A stretch of DNA of 64,000 nt from Telluria antibiotica (GCF_011682055.1 NZ_JAAQOM010000008.1:62001-126000); one strand, 5' to 3'. Positions 1 through 8,667 are shown, counted from the first letter of the stretch. Translations and numbers: made by a program. Notes: a model not told the origin generated them from the sequence alone.

Positions 1-32
1 CTACCGGCCAGAAACGGACCGCAAAGGAGAAT

Positions 33-320
33 TTGATTTCATCCGATCAGTCACGCCAACTTGTTTCAGCAAGGCTTACTCGAATGAAACACGAAACCGT
101 GAATTGGTATATCGTCAACATTTTGGCTAGGTTATTTGGCTGCATGGCACTGTTTGCCGCCTTCGCATTCGGGCTGACAGCAGCGCTTCAATTCGCAGGC
201 GCAAGCCTCGCCACCCCAGAAATCAGCCCCTTGGGAAATTTTGTTGGCGCTGTTTTTTGCTTAGTACTTGCTGTGATGTTTTTAACAGCAAGTCCTTACA
301 GCCGGACCTCAAGCGACTGA
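33..320 (+). CDS. small two-helix membrane protein, unknown function
   Basis: I do not recognise the 95-residue product. It has two hydrophobic stretches, roughly residues 25-55 and 68-85, separated by a short polar segment, so it is probably an inner-membrane protein with two spans and a basic N-terminus. The frame opens with TTG at 33, just after an AAAGGAGA ribosome-binding sequence at 23-30; an in-frame ATG at 84 without a comparable site would shorten the basic N-terminal part. The left edge of the window is close, so an upstream operon partner cannot be excluded. Coding status rests on the ribosome site and on the membrane pattern only. Confidence 0.45.
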   Translation: MISSDQSRQLVSARLTRMKHETVNWYIVNILARLFGCMALFAAFAFGLTAALQFAGASLATPEISPLGNFVGAVFCLVLAVMFLTASPYSRTSSD

Positions 321-500
321 TGCAATCCGTTCCCCAAGCTTTGTCGTGAACTTTATTGTTCGTCCACAGTGATGCCCCGCCCGAGAATGTCCATCAGGTA
401 AGCCTAGCCTAAGTCACCGTCTGTTACCATGTCCCGCGGTCGCGCCCGGCCCCGGGGCCGTGGAGCGTCCCGATAACGTGAACCTTACGGACGGAGTGAC

Positions 501-3233
501 ATGAGCTTGACGTTTTTCCAGCGCGGCGTGGCCGCCTATGCGGTCGTTGGCGGCCTCACTTTCATCGCGGCCGGCAGCGCCCTGGCCTTCGACCTGCCCA
601 AGGGCGTCGTGCAGGGGCCGTCCGTGGAAGGCATCACGGAATACCGGCTGCCGAACGGGCTCAAGGTGCTGCTGTTCCCCGATTCGTCGCGTCCCACCGT
701 CACCGTCAACGTCACGTACCTCGTCGGCTCGCGCCACGAGAACTACGGCGAGACGGGCATGGCCCACCTGCTGGAACACATGATGTTCAAGGGCAGCCCG
801 AAGCATCCGGACATCACGCGCCAGTTCCAGGACCGCGGCATGCAATTCAACGGCACGACGTCGCTCGATCGCACGAATTACTACGAAGTGTTCCAGGCGT
901 CCGACGACAATCTGCAGTGGGCGCTTGCGATGGAAGCGGACCGCATGACGCATTCCAATATCGCGAAAAAGGATCTCGATTCGGAAATGACGGTCGTGCG
1001 CAACGAGTACGAAAATGGCGAGAATTCGCCGGGCGCCGTGCTGTCCAAGCGCATGCAAAGCGTCGCATACGACTGGCACGCGTACGGCCGTGCGACGATC
1101 GGCAATAAAAGCGATATCGAAAACGTCGGCATCGCGAACCTGCAGAATTTCTATCACACCTATTACCAGCCGGATAATGCCGTGCTGCTCGTCGCGGGCA
1201 AGTTCGATCCCGCGAAGACACTGCTGTCGATTAACCGGCTGTTCGGCGTCATCCCGAAACCCAAGCGCACGTTGCCGGAATTCTGGACCGTCGAACCGAC
1301 GCAGGACGGCGAGCGCACGTTCACCGTGCGGCGCAAGGGCGACGTGCAGATCGTCGAGCTCGGCTACAAGGTGCCGTCCGGCCTGCACGACGACAGCGAC
1401 GCGCTGAGCTTCGCCTCGACCATCCTCGGCGACGCGCCGACGGGCCGCCTGCACAAGCTGCTCGTGGAGTCGGGGCAGGCGAGCCAGGTGTTCGCCTACG
1501 GGCAGACCGGCTATGCGCCGGGCCTGCAATACGTTGGCGCCGTCGTCAAGAAGGACGCGCCGCTCGAACCTGTGCGCGCGGCGCTCACAAAGGCCGTCGA
1601 GGAATTCGCCCAGCATCCGCCGACGCCGGAAGAAATGGAGCGCACGAAGCGCAGCTTCCTGAACGAATTCGAGCGCAGCCTCAACGACCCGCAGCAGGTG
1701 GGCCTCGCGCTGTCGGAAGTGATCGCATTGGGCGACTGGCGCCTGTTCTTCGTCGGGCGCGACCGCGTCAACAAGATCACGTCGGCCGAGGTCGCCGCGG
1801 CGGCGGGCCGGTACTTCAAGCGCGATAACCGCGTCACGGGCGAATTCATTCCCGACGATCATCCGGAACGCGCCGTCGTCCCGCCCGCGCCCAGCGTGCA
1901 AAGCGTGCTGAAGGATTTCAAGCCGCAGGCATCGACATTGACGGCCGAGGACTTCGACCCGAGCCAGGCCAACATCATGAAGCGCACGACGTTGACGACG
2001 GCCGGCGGCGTGAAGCTGGCGCTGCTGGCGAAAAAGAACCGCGGCCAGACCGTCACCGTCGACCTGCGCCAGCACATCGGCGATGAACAGAACCTGTTCG
2101 GCAAGGGCGCGCTGCCGGGCCTCACGGCCGCGATGCTGATGCGGGGCACGTCGAAATACGATCGCGTGCAACTGGCCGACGCATTCGACAAGCTCAAGAT
2201 TTCCGGCAGCCTCACGCATTTCCAGACGACGCGCGAGCACTTGCCCGAAGCGCTGAAGCTGGTCGCCCACGTCCTCCGTGAAGCCACGTTCCCCGCCAGC
2301 GAATTCGAGCAGCTGCGCCAGCAGTCGATCGTCGGGCTGGAATCGAGCCGCAGCGAGCCGACCAGCGTCGCGTCGCGCGCGCTGAATGAGCATTTTGACA
2401 TCTATCCGAAGGGTGATGTCCGCCACGAAACCACCCTCGACGAAGACCTGGCCGACCTCAAGGCCGCCACTGTCGACCAGGTCAAGGCCTTCCACCGCGA
2501 CTACTACGGCACGGTGCCGGCCGAGATGGCCATCGTCGGCGACTTCGACGCGCAGGCGATCGAACCCCTCGTCGATCAATTGTTCGGCCAGTGGAAAGCG
2601 CCGATGCATGTGGCGCCCGTGCTGCGCAAGAATGGCGACATCGCGCCGATCCACGAATTCCTCAACACGCCGGACAAGGAAAACGGATATTACGCGGCGC
2701 GCATCAATGTCGACCTGAACGTCGAGGATCCGGACTATCCGGCGCTGATGCTGGCCGATTACATCTTCGGCGGGGGCGGGCTGCGCTCGCGCCTGATGGA
2801 CCGCGTGCGCCAGAAGGACGGCTTGTCGTATGGCGTCGGCTCGAACCTGGCGGCCGGTGACCTCGACCGTGCCGGCATGTTCGCGATCAATGCCATCGCC
2901 GCGCCGCAAAACCTGGCCAAGGTCGACGCGGCCGTGCGCGCGGAACTCATGCGCGCGCTCAAGGATGGCTTTACTGCGGCGGAACTCGCCGGCGCGAAGT
3001 CGGGTCTGATGCAACAACGGATCCAGAATCGCGCGGACGACGGCGCGCTGGCGGCAGGCTGGACGTCGTACCTGTACCGGGGCCGCACGTTCGAATGGTC
3101 GGCCGAGTTCGAAAAACGCCTGATGGCCGTTACCTTGCCCCAGTTGAACGCGGCGTTCCGCAAGGCTGTCGACCCGGCGAAGATGTCCGTCGTCATGGCC
3201 GGCGACAAGGGAAAGGTGAAAGCTGCACCCTGA
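501..3233 (+). CDS. M16 family zinc metalloprotease (pitrilysin/insulinase type), secreted
   Basis: Zinc peptidase of the M16 family, 910 residues, about the size of a full two-half (four-lobe) enzyme. An N-terminal hydrophobic signal (residues 10-29, ending SALA) predicts export to the periplasm. The inverted zinc motif HLLEH is at residues 89-93 and the third zinc ligand is E169 in VRNEYENG, the spacing seen in pitrilysin. The second half (from about residue 500) holds the inactive M16 C-terminal domain with the R/Y region near FGGGGLRSRLMDRVR that shapes the substrate cavity. The gene starts with ATG after GGAG at 490-493. It stands alone with an SDR gene downstream. Likely role: degradation of small peptides in the periplasm; the substrate cannot be told from sequence. 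Confidence 0.93.
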   Translation: MSLTFFQRGVAAYAVVGGLTFIAAGSALAFDLPKGVVQGPSVEGITEYRLPNGLKVLLFPDSSRPTVTVNVTYLVGSRHENYGETGMAHLLEHMMFKGSPKHPDITRQFQDRGMQFNGTTSLDRTNYYEVFQASDDNLQWALAMEADRMTHSNIAKKDLDSEMTVVRNEYENGENSPGAVLSKRMQSVAYDWHAYGRATIGNKSDIENVGIANLQNFYHTYYQPDNAVLLVAGKFDPAKTLLSINRLFGVIPKPKRTLPEFWTVEPTQDGERTFTVRRKGDVQIVELGYKVPSGLHDDSDALSFASTILGDAPTGRLHKLLVESGQASQVFAYGQTGYAPGLQYVGAVVKKDAPLEPVRAALTKAVEEFAQHPPTPEEMERTKRSFLNEFERSLNDPQQVGLALSEVIALGDWRLFFVGRDRVNKITSAEVAAAAGRYFKRDNRVTGEFIPDDHPERAVVPPAPSVQSVLKDFKPQASTLTAEDFDPSQANIMKRTTLTTAGGVKLALLAKKNRGQTVTVDLRQHIGDEQNLFGKGALPGLTAAMLMRGTSKYDRVQLADAFDKLKISGSLTHFQTTREHLPEALKLVAHVLREATFPASEFEQLRQQSIVGLESSRSEPTSVASRALNEHFDIYPKGDVRHETTLDEDLADLKAATVDQVKAFHRDYYGTVPAEMAIVGDFDAQAIEPLVDQLFGQWKAPMHVAPVLRKNGDIAPIHEFLNTPDKENGYYAARINVDLNVEDPDYPALMLADYIFGGGGLRSRLMDRVRQKDGLSYGVGSNLAAGDLDRAGMFAINAIAAPQNLAKVDAAVRAELMRALKDGFTAAELAGAKSGLMQQRIQNRADDGALAAGWTSYLYRGRTFEWSAEFEKRLMAVTLPQLNAAFRKAVDPAKMSVVMAGDKGKVKAAP

Positions 3234-3370
3234 TTGCAACACTCGGCCGTTCATAACGGCCTGACGTGCTGAGAAACTTGGTCAATGCCCGTGACGGGCG
3301 CTATCATGTTGCTTCAACGCAGTATTTCTCGCAGGAAGCGAAGATTGCGTCAAGCCATTGTAAAGGAAGC

Positions 3371-4165
3371 ATGATGAAGGGCATGACCAAGCAGACACCG
3401 AGCGGCATCTCGTATGCAGGCAAGGTTGTGCTGGTAACGGGTGGCGCCAGCGGCATCGGCCGCGCGATGGCGCTCGCATTCGGGCGCGCGGGCGCCTGCG
3501 TCGTCATCGCCGACACGGCCGTCGACGGTGGCCACATGACGGCGGCGCTGATCGTCGAGGCGGGCGGCAAGGCGCTGTTCGTGAAGGCGAATGTCACGGT
3601 CGCGGCGGACGTCGAGTCGCTGGTCGAGAAGGCCGTCGGTCACTACGGCCGCATCGACTGCGCCGTGAACGGCGCGGCCGTCGAAGAGGAATGCCTGCCG
3701 CTGGCCGAGGGCGACGACGACCAGTTCGACCGCATCATGGGCGTCAACGTCAAGGGCGTGTGGCTGTGCATGAAGAGCCAGCTGCGCCAGATGCTCAAGC
3801 AGGAAGGCGGGGGCGTGATCGTCAACATCGCCGATGCCGGCGGCCTCGTGGCTGCGCCGCACCGCGCGATCTATTCCGCGTCCAAGCACGCCGTGGTCGG
3901 CCTGACGAAGAGCGCGGCCGTGGAATACGCGAAGGAGGGCATCCGCATCAACAGCATCTGCCCTGGCGCCGTGAAGACGCCGATGCTCGCGCGCGCGCTC
4001 GAGCGCGAGCCGGGGCGTGACAAGAAGCTCAAGTCGGCGCACCCGATGGGGCGCATCGCCGACCCGTCCGAGATCGCCAGCGCGGCGTTGTGGTTGTGCT
4101 CGGAGCAGGCGTCGTTCGTGACGGGCCACCAGCTCGCCATCGATGGCGGGCTGACGGCGATCTGA
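3371..4165 (+). CDS. short-chain dehydrogenase/reductase with Asp in place of the catalytic Ser
   Basis: Classical SDR fold, 264 residues. The NAD(P)-binding motif TGGASGIG is at residues 23-30, the usual NNAG is NGAA around residue 100, and the catalytic Tyr and Lys are in YSASK (Y168, K172). The position normally held by the catalytic Ser, 13 residues before the Tyr, is D155 (NIADAGGL), where most relatives have NISS or NIAS. The C-terminal SDR signature (PGAVKTP, then DGGLTAI) is intact. I start at ATG 3371, which follows AAAGGAAG at 3362-3369; the frame is open to a GTG at 3266 but with no ribosome site. It may still reduce a substrate with Asp polarising the carbonyl, or be catalytically weakened. 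Substrate unknown. Confidence 0.85.
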   Translation: MMKGMTKQTPSGISYAGKVVLVTGGASGIGRAMALAFGRAGACVVIADTAVDGGHMTAALIVEAGGKALFVKANVTVAADVESLVEKAVGHYGRIDCAVNGAAVEEECLPLAEGDDDQFDRIMGVNVKGVWLCMKSQLRQMLKQEGGGVIVNIADAGGLVAAPHRAIYSASKHAVVGLTKSAAVEYAKEGIRINSICPGAVKTPMLARALEREPGRDKKLKSAHPMGRIADPSEIASAALWLCSEQASFVTGHQLAIDGGLTAI

Positions 4166-4207
4166 GGACGCGTCCCCGCGACGGTATGCGTGACGCGAAC
4201 GTCACGC

Positions 4208-4466
4208 GTGGGCGGAGGCCGCCCACCCTACGATGATCGTGCCGTAGGGTGGGCACCCCGTGCCCACGCGAACGTTTGCGTGATGATCGTGCCGTAGGGT
4301 GGGCACCCCGTGCCCACGCGAACGTTTGCGTGATGATCGTGCCGTAGGGTGGGCATCCCGTGCCCACGCGAACGTTTGCGTGATGATCGTGCCGTAGGGT
4401 AGGCACCCCGTGCCCACGCGAACGTTTGCGTGATGCGAGCGTCCGCGTGGGCGGAGGCCGCCCACC
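4208..4466. repeat. four 50-bp tandem repeats between two copies of a REP-like palindrome
   Basis: Four near-identical 50-bp units run from 4231 to 4430 (unit starts 4231, 4281, 4331, 4381), differing at single positions such as 4356 and 4401. Each contains the palindrome GTGGGCACGGGGTGCCCAC preceded by a GTAGG arm and then the ACGTTTGCGTGATGATCGT spacer. The array is bracketed by two copies of another palindrome, GTGGGCGGAGGCCGCCCAC, at 4208-4227 and 4447-4466. The same two palindromes occur once, as a single unit, at 35195-35253. This is the pattern of a REP/BIME-type dispersed intergenic element that has been amplified locally. The open frames crossing the block translate the repeat in all frames and are not genes. 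Confidence 0.9.
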
Positions 4467-4492
4467 CAACGACCGACAAGGCCTGTCCTTCG

Positions 4493-4753
4493 TTATTTCC
4501 GCTTCCGGCTCGTCGCCCGTTGCTGCTTCGCCTGCGTCCCGACACGCGCCTGGCGCGCCTTGTACAGCGCCACCGCATCCTCGCGCGCGCGCGTGAGCGT
4601 GCGCATCTCGGCATGGTCGTCGTGCGGCGAAAAATACTCGGCGGCTTGCGCGTCGACGACGAGCTTGATGGCGGTGGCGTCGTCGAGGTCGTAGAGTTCC
4701 GTCAGCAGCGTGGCGACTTCGTCCAGGTAGGCTTCGTAGGTCAGGTTGGTCAT
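4493..4753 (-). CDS. hypothetical 86-aa charged protein downstream of the GntR regulator
   Basis: The product is 86 residues, begins MTNLTYEAYLDEVATLL and ends in a very basic tail rich in Gln, Arg and Lys (QAKQQRATSRKRK). The first two thirds are predicted helical and acidic. I recognise no family. The ATG at 4753 lies 23 bases after the stop of the GntR gene on the same strand, so the two are probably co-transcribed. The ribosome site is weak, as expected for a translationally coupled second gene. Its basic tail would allow nucleic-acid contact but nothing in the sequence proves it. Confidence 0.6.
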   Translation of the reverse strand: MTNLTYEAYLDEVATLLTELYDLDDATAIKLVVDAQAAEYFSPHDDHAEMRTLTRAREDAVALYKARQARVGTQAKQQRATSRKRK

Positions 4754-4776
4754 GGCAATGTTGTTGTTAAAGTGAA

Positions 4777-5517
4777 TCAGCCGGCGCTCAGCTCGGCCAC
4801 GAAGTCGTACATGTCGCCGCGGAAGTAGGAGCGGCAGAATTCCACGGCCTGGCCGTCGGGCAGGAAGCCCAGCCGTTCCACGCACAGGCCCGCATCGCCT
4901 TCCTTCGATTGCAGCAGCTTTGCCTGCTCGGCGTTCAGCAGCAGCGCGGACAGGCGCTGCAGCGCGCGCACGGGCCGTTTGCCGTTCGCTTCCAGCGCTT
5001 CGTACATCGACACGTCGACGGCATCCAGCGAGGGCAGGGCGGAGGCGGCGATGGTCGCGTACTCGAGGCACATTGGCATGTCGTCGGCGTAGCGGATGCG
5101 GTTGAAGCGGTAGACGGCGGCGCCCGGCGAGAGACCGAGGCGCAGCGCTTCTTCCGGCGTCACCTGGCCTTCCGACCGTTTCAGCCACACGCTGCGCGGC
5201 GTGCGTCCGCGCGAGCGCATGTCTTCCGAGAACGACGTCAGCTTGGCGAAATTCTTTTCGATGCGCGTGTTGATGAAGTTGCCGGACCCGGCGCGGCGCA
5301 CGAGCAGGCCTTCCTCGACGAGACCGTCGATGGCCTTGCGCACGGTGATGCGCGAGATGTCCAGCTCGGCCGCCAACTGGCGCTCGGCCGGCAGGGCTTC
5401 CGCCGGACCGTAGATGCCGCGCTCGATCGCGTCGCGCAACGCGCGCTGCAATTGCTGGTACAACGGCAGGTTGCTGGTGGCGGAGAGTTGGTGCATCAAC
5501 TGCGCGAGGTCGGACAT
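4777..5517 (-). CDS. GntR/HutC-family transcriptional regulator with UTRA domain
   Basis: 246-residue regulator. The N-terminal winged helix (about residues 15-80) carries the GntR pattern LPAERQLAAELDISRITVRKAI. The rest (about 95-240) matches the UTRA ligand-binding domain of the HutC subfamily, ending RSYFRGDMYDF. This subfamily binds sugar phosphates, amino acids or similar metabolites, and NagR/DasR, which sense amino-sugar phosphates, belong to it. Directly upstream lies an array of short repeats (5551-5603), consistent with autoregulation. The same TACC/GGTA core recurs at the GlcNAc operon promoter near 13.4 kb, so that operon is a candidate target; this link is inference. Confidence 0.9.
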   Translation of the reverse strand: MSDLAQLMHQLSATSNLPLYQQLQRALRDAIERGIYGPAEALPAERQLAAELDISRITVRKAIDGLVEEGLLVRRAGSGNFINTRIEKNFAKLTSFSEDMRSRGRTPRSVWLKRSEGQVTPEEALRLGLSPGAAVYRFNRIRYADDMPMCLEYATIAASALPSLDAVDVSMYEALEANGKRPVRALQRLSALLLNAEQAKLLQSKEGDAGLCVERLGFLPDGQAVEFCRSYFRGDMYDFVAELSAG

Positions 5518-5550
5518 GCGGCGGGCCTGAAGGCGAACGATGCCGCGATA

Positions 5551-5603
5551 GTACCAAAACGGCGCCAGAACGGCGCCAAAAAAGTGCCAAAATGTGCCGG
5601 CAC
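5551..5603 (-). promoter_or_regulatory. operator-like repeat array upstream of the GntR gene
   Basis: Five short similar blocks follow each other at 10-13 bp spacing: GTACCAAAA (5551), GGCGCCAGAA (5561), GGCGCCAAAA (5572), GTGCCAAAA (5584) and GTGCCGGCAC (5594). Read on the gene strand they are TTGGYRC boxes. One-helical-turn spacing puts them on one face of the DNA, as for a cooperatively binding regulator, and they sit 35-85 bases before the GntR start codon. The most economical reading is an autoregulatory operator. Confidence 0.5.
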
Positions 5604-5647
5604 AAGACCGCCGGCGGCCACTCCCGCTACTGTTGACAGCCGCCAGG

Positions 5648-6136
5648 CTACCGCTGCACCTGCGTATTTGATGCGTGAAGATGCTTGATGAGCCATCCGT
5701 TGGGCGACCTGACCACGACGAGCGTGCGTCGCGCGATGCGCTCCTTGTTCTCCAGCTCGAACGTCACCAACGCGGCGTTCTCCGACAGCATGACGATGGC
5801 GAGTCTTTCCGGCGGCAGGTGGTGGTACGGCGGTTTCTTAGCGTCGGAGCTCTTGCGTATCGACGAGAACACCAGCGCGAAGTGCTCGCGTATCGCCTCT
5901 TTGCCGTCAAATCGGTCGGGCGGTTCCGGGATCGGGAAGAAAACACTTGCGTCGGGCGCGAAGCAGTCCATGAACGCGTCGAGATCCAGGTCCTCGAACG
6001 ACTTGAGAAAGCGGGACGTGAAGCGCTGCACTGACTGTCGCTGTTCGTCGGCGATGGCGTGCGGAGACGGCTGAGCCGTCGTGATGCATGGCTGGCTCGA
6101 CAGCGCGATCGCAACGGCGACAATCATGCTTTTCAT
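5648..6136 (-). CDS. secreted SnoaL/NTF2-like protein
   Basis: 162 residues with an N-terminal signal peptide (MKSMIVAVAIAL, cleavage likely after TTAQ near residue 22). The mature part fits the NTF2-like/SnoaL cone fold: helix with FTSRFLKSFEDLDLDAFM, the DCFAPDASVFFP strand, the GKEAIREHF helix, then the strands with ALVTFELENKERIARRTLVV and WLIKHLHAS. Such proteins either bind small hydrophobic molecules or have isomerase-like activity; here no catalytic residue can be assigned. It lies between the GntR regulator and a flavodoxin-fold reductase on the same strand, 21 bases downstream of the reductase stop, so it may share its transcript. Confidence 0.75.
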   Translation of the reverse strand: MKSMIVAVAIALSSQPCITTAQPSPHAIADEQRQSVQRFTSRFLKSFEDLDLDAFMDCFAPDASVFFPIPEPPDRFDGKEAIREHFALVFSSIRKSSDAKKPPYHHLPPERLAIVMLSENAALVTFELENKERIARRTLVVVRSPNGWLIKHLHASNTQVQR

Positions 6137-6157
6137 CCGGCGCCCCTCCCGGCGACG

Positions 6158-7225
6158 TCATTTCGGCCGCGGATTGACGAGCTTGCGGTCGGGCTGCACC
6201 AGCTTGCCTGCGCGCACGGCCGCGACGGCGCCCGACACGGCGCGGGCGACGTTGCGTACCTCGTCCTGGAACGCCGTGTCCTTGTCCAGCGCGTCATGGC
6301 TGTCCGCATAGGATTCGTAATAGCCGACGTAGCGGTCGAGCTGGGCGGCGGGGCCCGCGTCGACGAGGCCCATCCAGTCGAGCCAATCGCACAGCGAGCG
6401 CCGCGTCGATTCGATGCCGGCCACGTCGCCATGCACGACGACGCCGTAGATGCGGCCGGCCAGGTGTTTCGGATAATGCCAGTGTTCCTCCAGCGCCTTC
6501 GCTTCCTCCGCCTTCTTGCCGTGCGTGGACGTCGGATCGGGATTGCCGCCGTCCGCGCACACGAGCCGGTCGATCATCAGCTTCAGTATCGCGGGCGACT
6601 GGTACCAGTAGACGGGCGTCAGGATGATGATCCCGTGCGCGGCCACCCAGCGCTCGTAGATCTCGTTCATCCAGTCGTTTTCCTGGTTCAGCGAGTGGTT
6701 CGGGTAGCAGCTGCACGGCCAGTGGCACAGCGGCATCGCCGTCGACACGCACGCCTTGCAGGGGTGGATGTGGCGGTCGTAGTCGGAGATGATGCGCGAC
6801 AGGTCGAGCAGGTCCGTCTCGATACCCTCGGCCGCCAGCACGTCTTCGCACAACCTGGCGAGGCGCCACGTCTTCGAGATTTCGCCGGGGCAGCTGCCGT
6901 CGTTGCGCGCCGCGCCATTGATCACGAGCACGCGGCTGCGCGTGGCCGGGTCCTTCTGATGTGCCTCGGCGGCCAGCAGCCGGTCGTGCGCCTCTTTCCA
7001 TTCGACGGACAGGTCGTAGTCGGGATCGGCGAAGCCGGGGCCCGCCTTCACGGTGACGGGCGCCTTGTGCGAATCGACGTAGGCCTGCCACGCGACTTCC
7101 TCGACGGCCGCCAGTTCCCGCGCGACGGCCTGGTAGGCAGGGTCATAGAAGTCGCGCGTGAACACGAGGTGGAATTCGTCGCGGTTCAGTTTCGCGGGAG
7201 CCTGTCCCTTGCGTACGGTCGTCAT
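6158..7225 (-). CDS. flavodoxin-fold NAD(P)H-dependent FMN reductase family protein
   Basis: 355 residues. The central part, from about residue 97, is the flavodoxin-like NADPH-dependent FMN reductase domain: VLVINGAARNDGSCPGE is the FMN phosphate loop, HPCKACVSTAMPLCHWPC carries several cysteines, and LTPVYWYQSPAILKLMIDR matches the conserved flavin-binding edge. About 95 residues precede the domain and contain no recognisable motif. Cytoplasmic, no signal peptide. Probably a quinone/azo- or iron-type reductase; the cysteine-rich segment C-x2-C-x7-C-x3-C-x-C suggests a bound metal or a redox site and is unusual for the plain FMN reductases. Confidence 0.75.
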   Translation of the reverse strand: MTTVRKGQAPAKLNRDEFHLVFTRDFYDPAYQAVARELAAVEEVAWQAYVDSHKAPVTVKAGPGFADPDYDLSVEWKEAHDRLLAAEAHQKDPATRSRVLVINGAARNDGSCPGEISKTWRLARLCEDVLAAEGIETDLLDLSRIISDYDRHIHPCKACVSTAMPLCHWPCSCYPNHSLNQENDWMNEIYERWVAAHGIIILTPVYWYQSPAILKLMIDRLVCADGGNPDPTSTHGKKAEEAKALEEHWHYPKHLAGRIYGVVVHGDVAGIESTRRSLCDWLDWMGLVDAGPAAQLDRYVGYYESYADSHDALDKDTAFQDEVRNVARAVSGAVAAVRAGKLVQPDRKLVNPRPK

Positions 7226-7303
7226 GGCCGGCCCTTTCTGGAAGCGTTACGGCGATTATCGGCCGCGGACTCGGCGCCGCCCGTACGGCAATTAACACAG
7301 ACG

Positions 7304-7336
7304 AAAAAAAGCGGCGCGAACCGGAGTGCGCGCCGC
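7304..7336 (-). terminator. rho-independent terminator of the TPR-protein gene
   Basis: On the minus strand, GCGGCGCG (complement of 7329-7336) pairs with CGCGCCGC (complement of 7311-7318) and is followed by seven U residues (7304-7310). It sits 33 bases past the stop codon of the TPR gene. Confidence 0.8.
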
Positions 7337-7368
7337 CTTCTGGCCGGGGAAGCCCGGCGGGGTAGTGA

Positions 7369-8667
7369 TTACTTGGCCGCCGTGGCGCCCGTCGGGTGGT
7401 TCAGCAGCAGGATCCAGTACTTGGCCGTGTCCGACAAACCGCCGCCCGCCTTCACTTCCTGGAAGGTCGCGATGGCCTTGTCCTTCTGGCCAGCCTTCGC
7501 GTAAGCCATGCCCAGGCGCAGCTTCGCCTCGTCCGGCGACTTCAAGCTGCCCTTGGCGATACCTTGCTGGATGAAGCCGATGCCCTTGTCGTACTGGTCC
7601 ATCGTGACGTACGCCCAGCCCAGGTTGACGAGGCCGGCGCCGGTCTTGGCCTTGGCGGCACCCGCTTCGCCCGCGGCGATGTTCTTGGCGTCGCTTGCCG
7701 CTTCCTTCGTGGCGCGGTCGCGCAGCTGGCGGTCCTTGGCGGCGCCGCTGCCGGTGCCCAGCACGCCGGCCGCGAAGCCCGCGTCGACGACTTTCTTCGC
7801 CTCGGTCGGGAAGCCGTCCTTCATGGCCAGCTCGGCCAGTTCCGTGTACGCGTCGGACGACATCTGCTTGACGGCGGCGAATTGCAGGCGCAGCACGTCG
7901 GGGATGCTGGCGTCCTGGAAGCCCGGCTTGCGCACGATGCCGCGGCTGATCAGGTCGGTCCAGAAATCGTCGTTCGGATAGTAGGCGACCAGTTGTTCCA
8001 GGCCGCGCAGGTAGGCGGCGTCATTCTTGACCTTGTTCGCGGCCGACGCGTACAGGCGCAGGTCTTCCTGCGACGGCGTCTTACCGGCCTGTTCCGCGGC
8101 CTGCAGCACCGGCTCCTGGGCCTTCAGTGCCGTCGCGTAGTCGCCGCTCAGGTAGTAGGAACGGATCAGCGCGGAGTTGACCTGGTCGGAGGCCTGACCG
8201 CTGGCCTGGATCTGCTTGTACAGCTCGATCGCCTTCGGATAGTTCTTGGCGTTGTAGTACATCGTGGCCAGCGCCTGCGTGAAGTTGGCCTTGTCCGCTT
8301 CCGGCAGCTTGCCCGACGCGAGGATCGCTTCCAGCGCGCTCGTTGCCATCTGGTCGTTGCCCGTCGACGAACCCAGCGACAACTTCATGCGGTTCAGCAC
8401 ATAGGTTTCGTACGGGGTCTTGTCCGGGAAAGCCTCGGCCTGCGTGATGCGGTTCTGCACTTCCGTGTAGTTCTTCGCTTCCATCAGCGGCTTGATCTGG
8501 GCCGGGTCGAGCAGCTTGTACAGATCGGGGCGGACCGAGTCGGGCTTCGGCGCGGGGGCCGGCGCATTCTTGTCCTGCGCCGACGCGCTGTGCATCAGGG
8601 CCGGCGCCGCGTTCAGGCCAAGGGCGGCCAGCATCATGGCAAGGCGGGCGAAACGGAATTGGGACAT
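7369..8667 (-). CDS. exported tetratricopeptide-repeat protein
   Basis: 432 residues starting at ATG 8667, which follows an AGAGAGGA ribosome site; the open frame upstream is ignored because the codon at 8667 begins a good signal peptide (MSQFRFARLAMMLAALGLNA, cleavage near SASA-Q). The mature protein is helical and contains TPR units, clearest in LATMYYNAKNYPKAIELYKQI, NLGWAYVTMDQYDKGIGFIQQGI and LRLGMAYAKAGQKDKAIATFQ. Periplasmic TPR proteins of this kind act as scaffolds in envelope assembly or secretion. No partner gene is adjacent: upstream, on the same strand, begins the unrelated amino-sugar operon about 200 bases away. Confidence 0.85.
   Translation of the reverse strand: MSQFRFARLAMMLAALGLNAAPALMHSASAQDKNAPAPAPKPDSVRPDLYKLLDPAQIKPLMEAKNYTEVQNRITQAEAFPDKTPYETYVLNRMKLSLGSSTGNDQMATSALEAILASGKLPEADKANFTQALATMYYNAKNYPKAIELYKQIQASGQASDQVNSALIRSYYLSGDYATALKAQEPVLQAAEQAGKTPSQEDLRLYASAANKVKNDAAYLRGLEQLVAYYPNDDFWTDLISRGIVRKPGFQDASIPDVLRLQFAAVKQMSSDAYTELAELAMKDGFPTEAKKVVDAGFAAGVLGTGSGAAKDRQLRDRATKEAASDAKNIAAGEAGAAKAKTGAGLVNLGWAYVTMDQYDKGIGFIQQGIAKGSLKSPDEAKLRLGMAYAKAGQKDKAIATFQEVKAGGGLSDTAKYWILLLNHPTGATAAK

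Noticed and set aside
414-3254. Very long open frame on the strand opposite the M16 protease gene
   Set aside because: High-GC genomes leave the antisense frame open; the product has no signal, motif or composition of a real protein, while the sense frame has the full M16 signature. The same applies to the long opposite-strand frames over the nagZ, DUF2807, S9, M13 and CbpA genes.
4231-4430. CRISPR array
   Set aside because: The 50-bp units are directly adjacent and uniform, with no unique spacers, and each contains a palindrome; no cas gene is near.
4029-4614. Repeat-encoded protein across the 4.2-kb array
   Set aside because: All reading frames translate the same 50-bp repeat and there is no ribosome site; the block is intergenic palindromic DNA.
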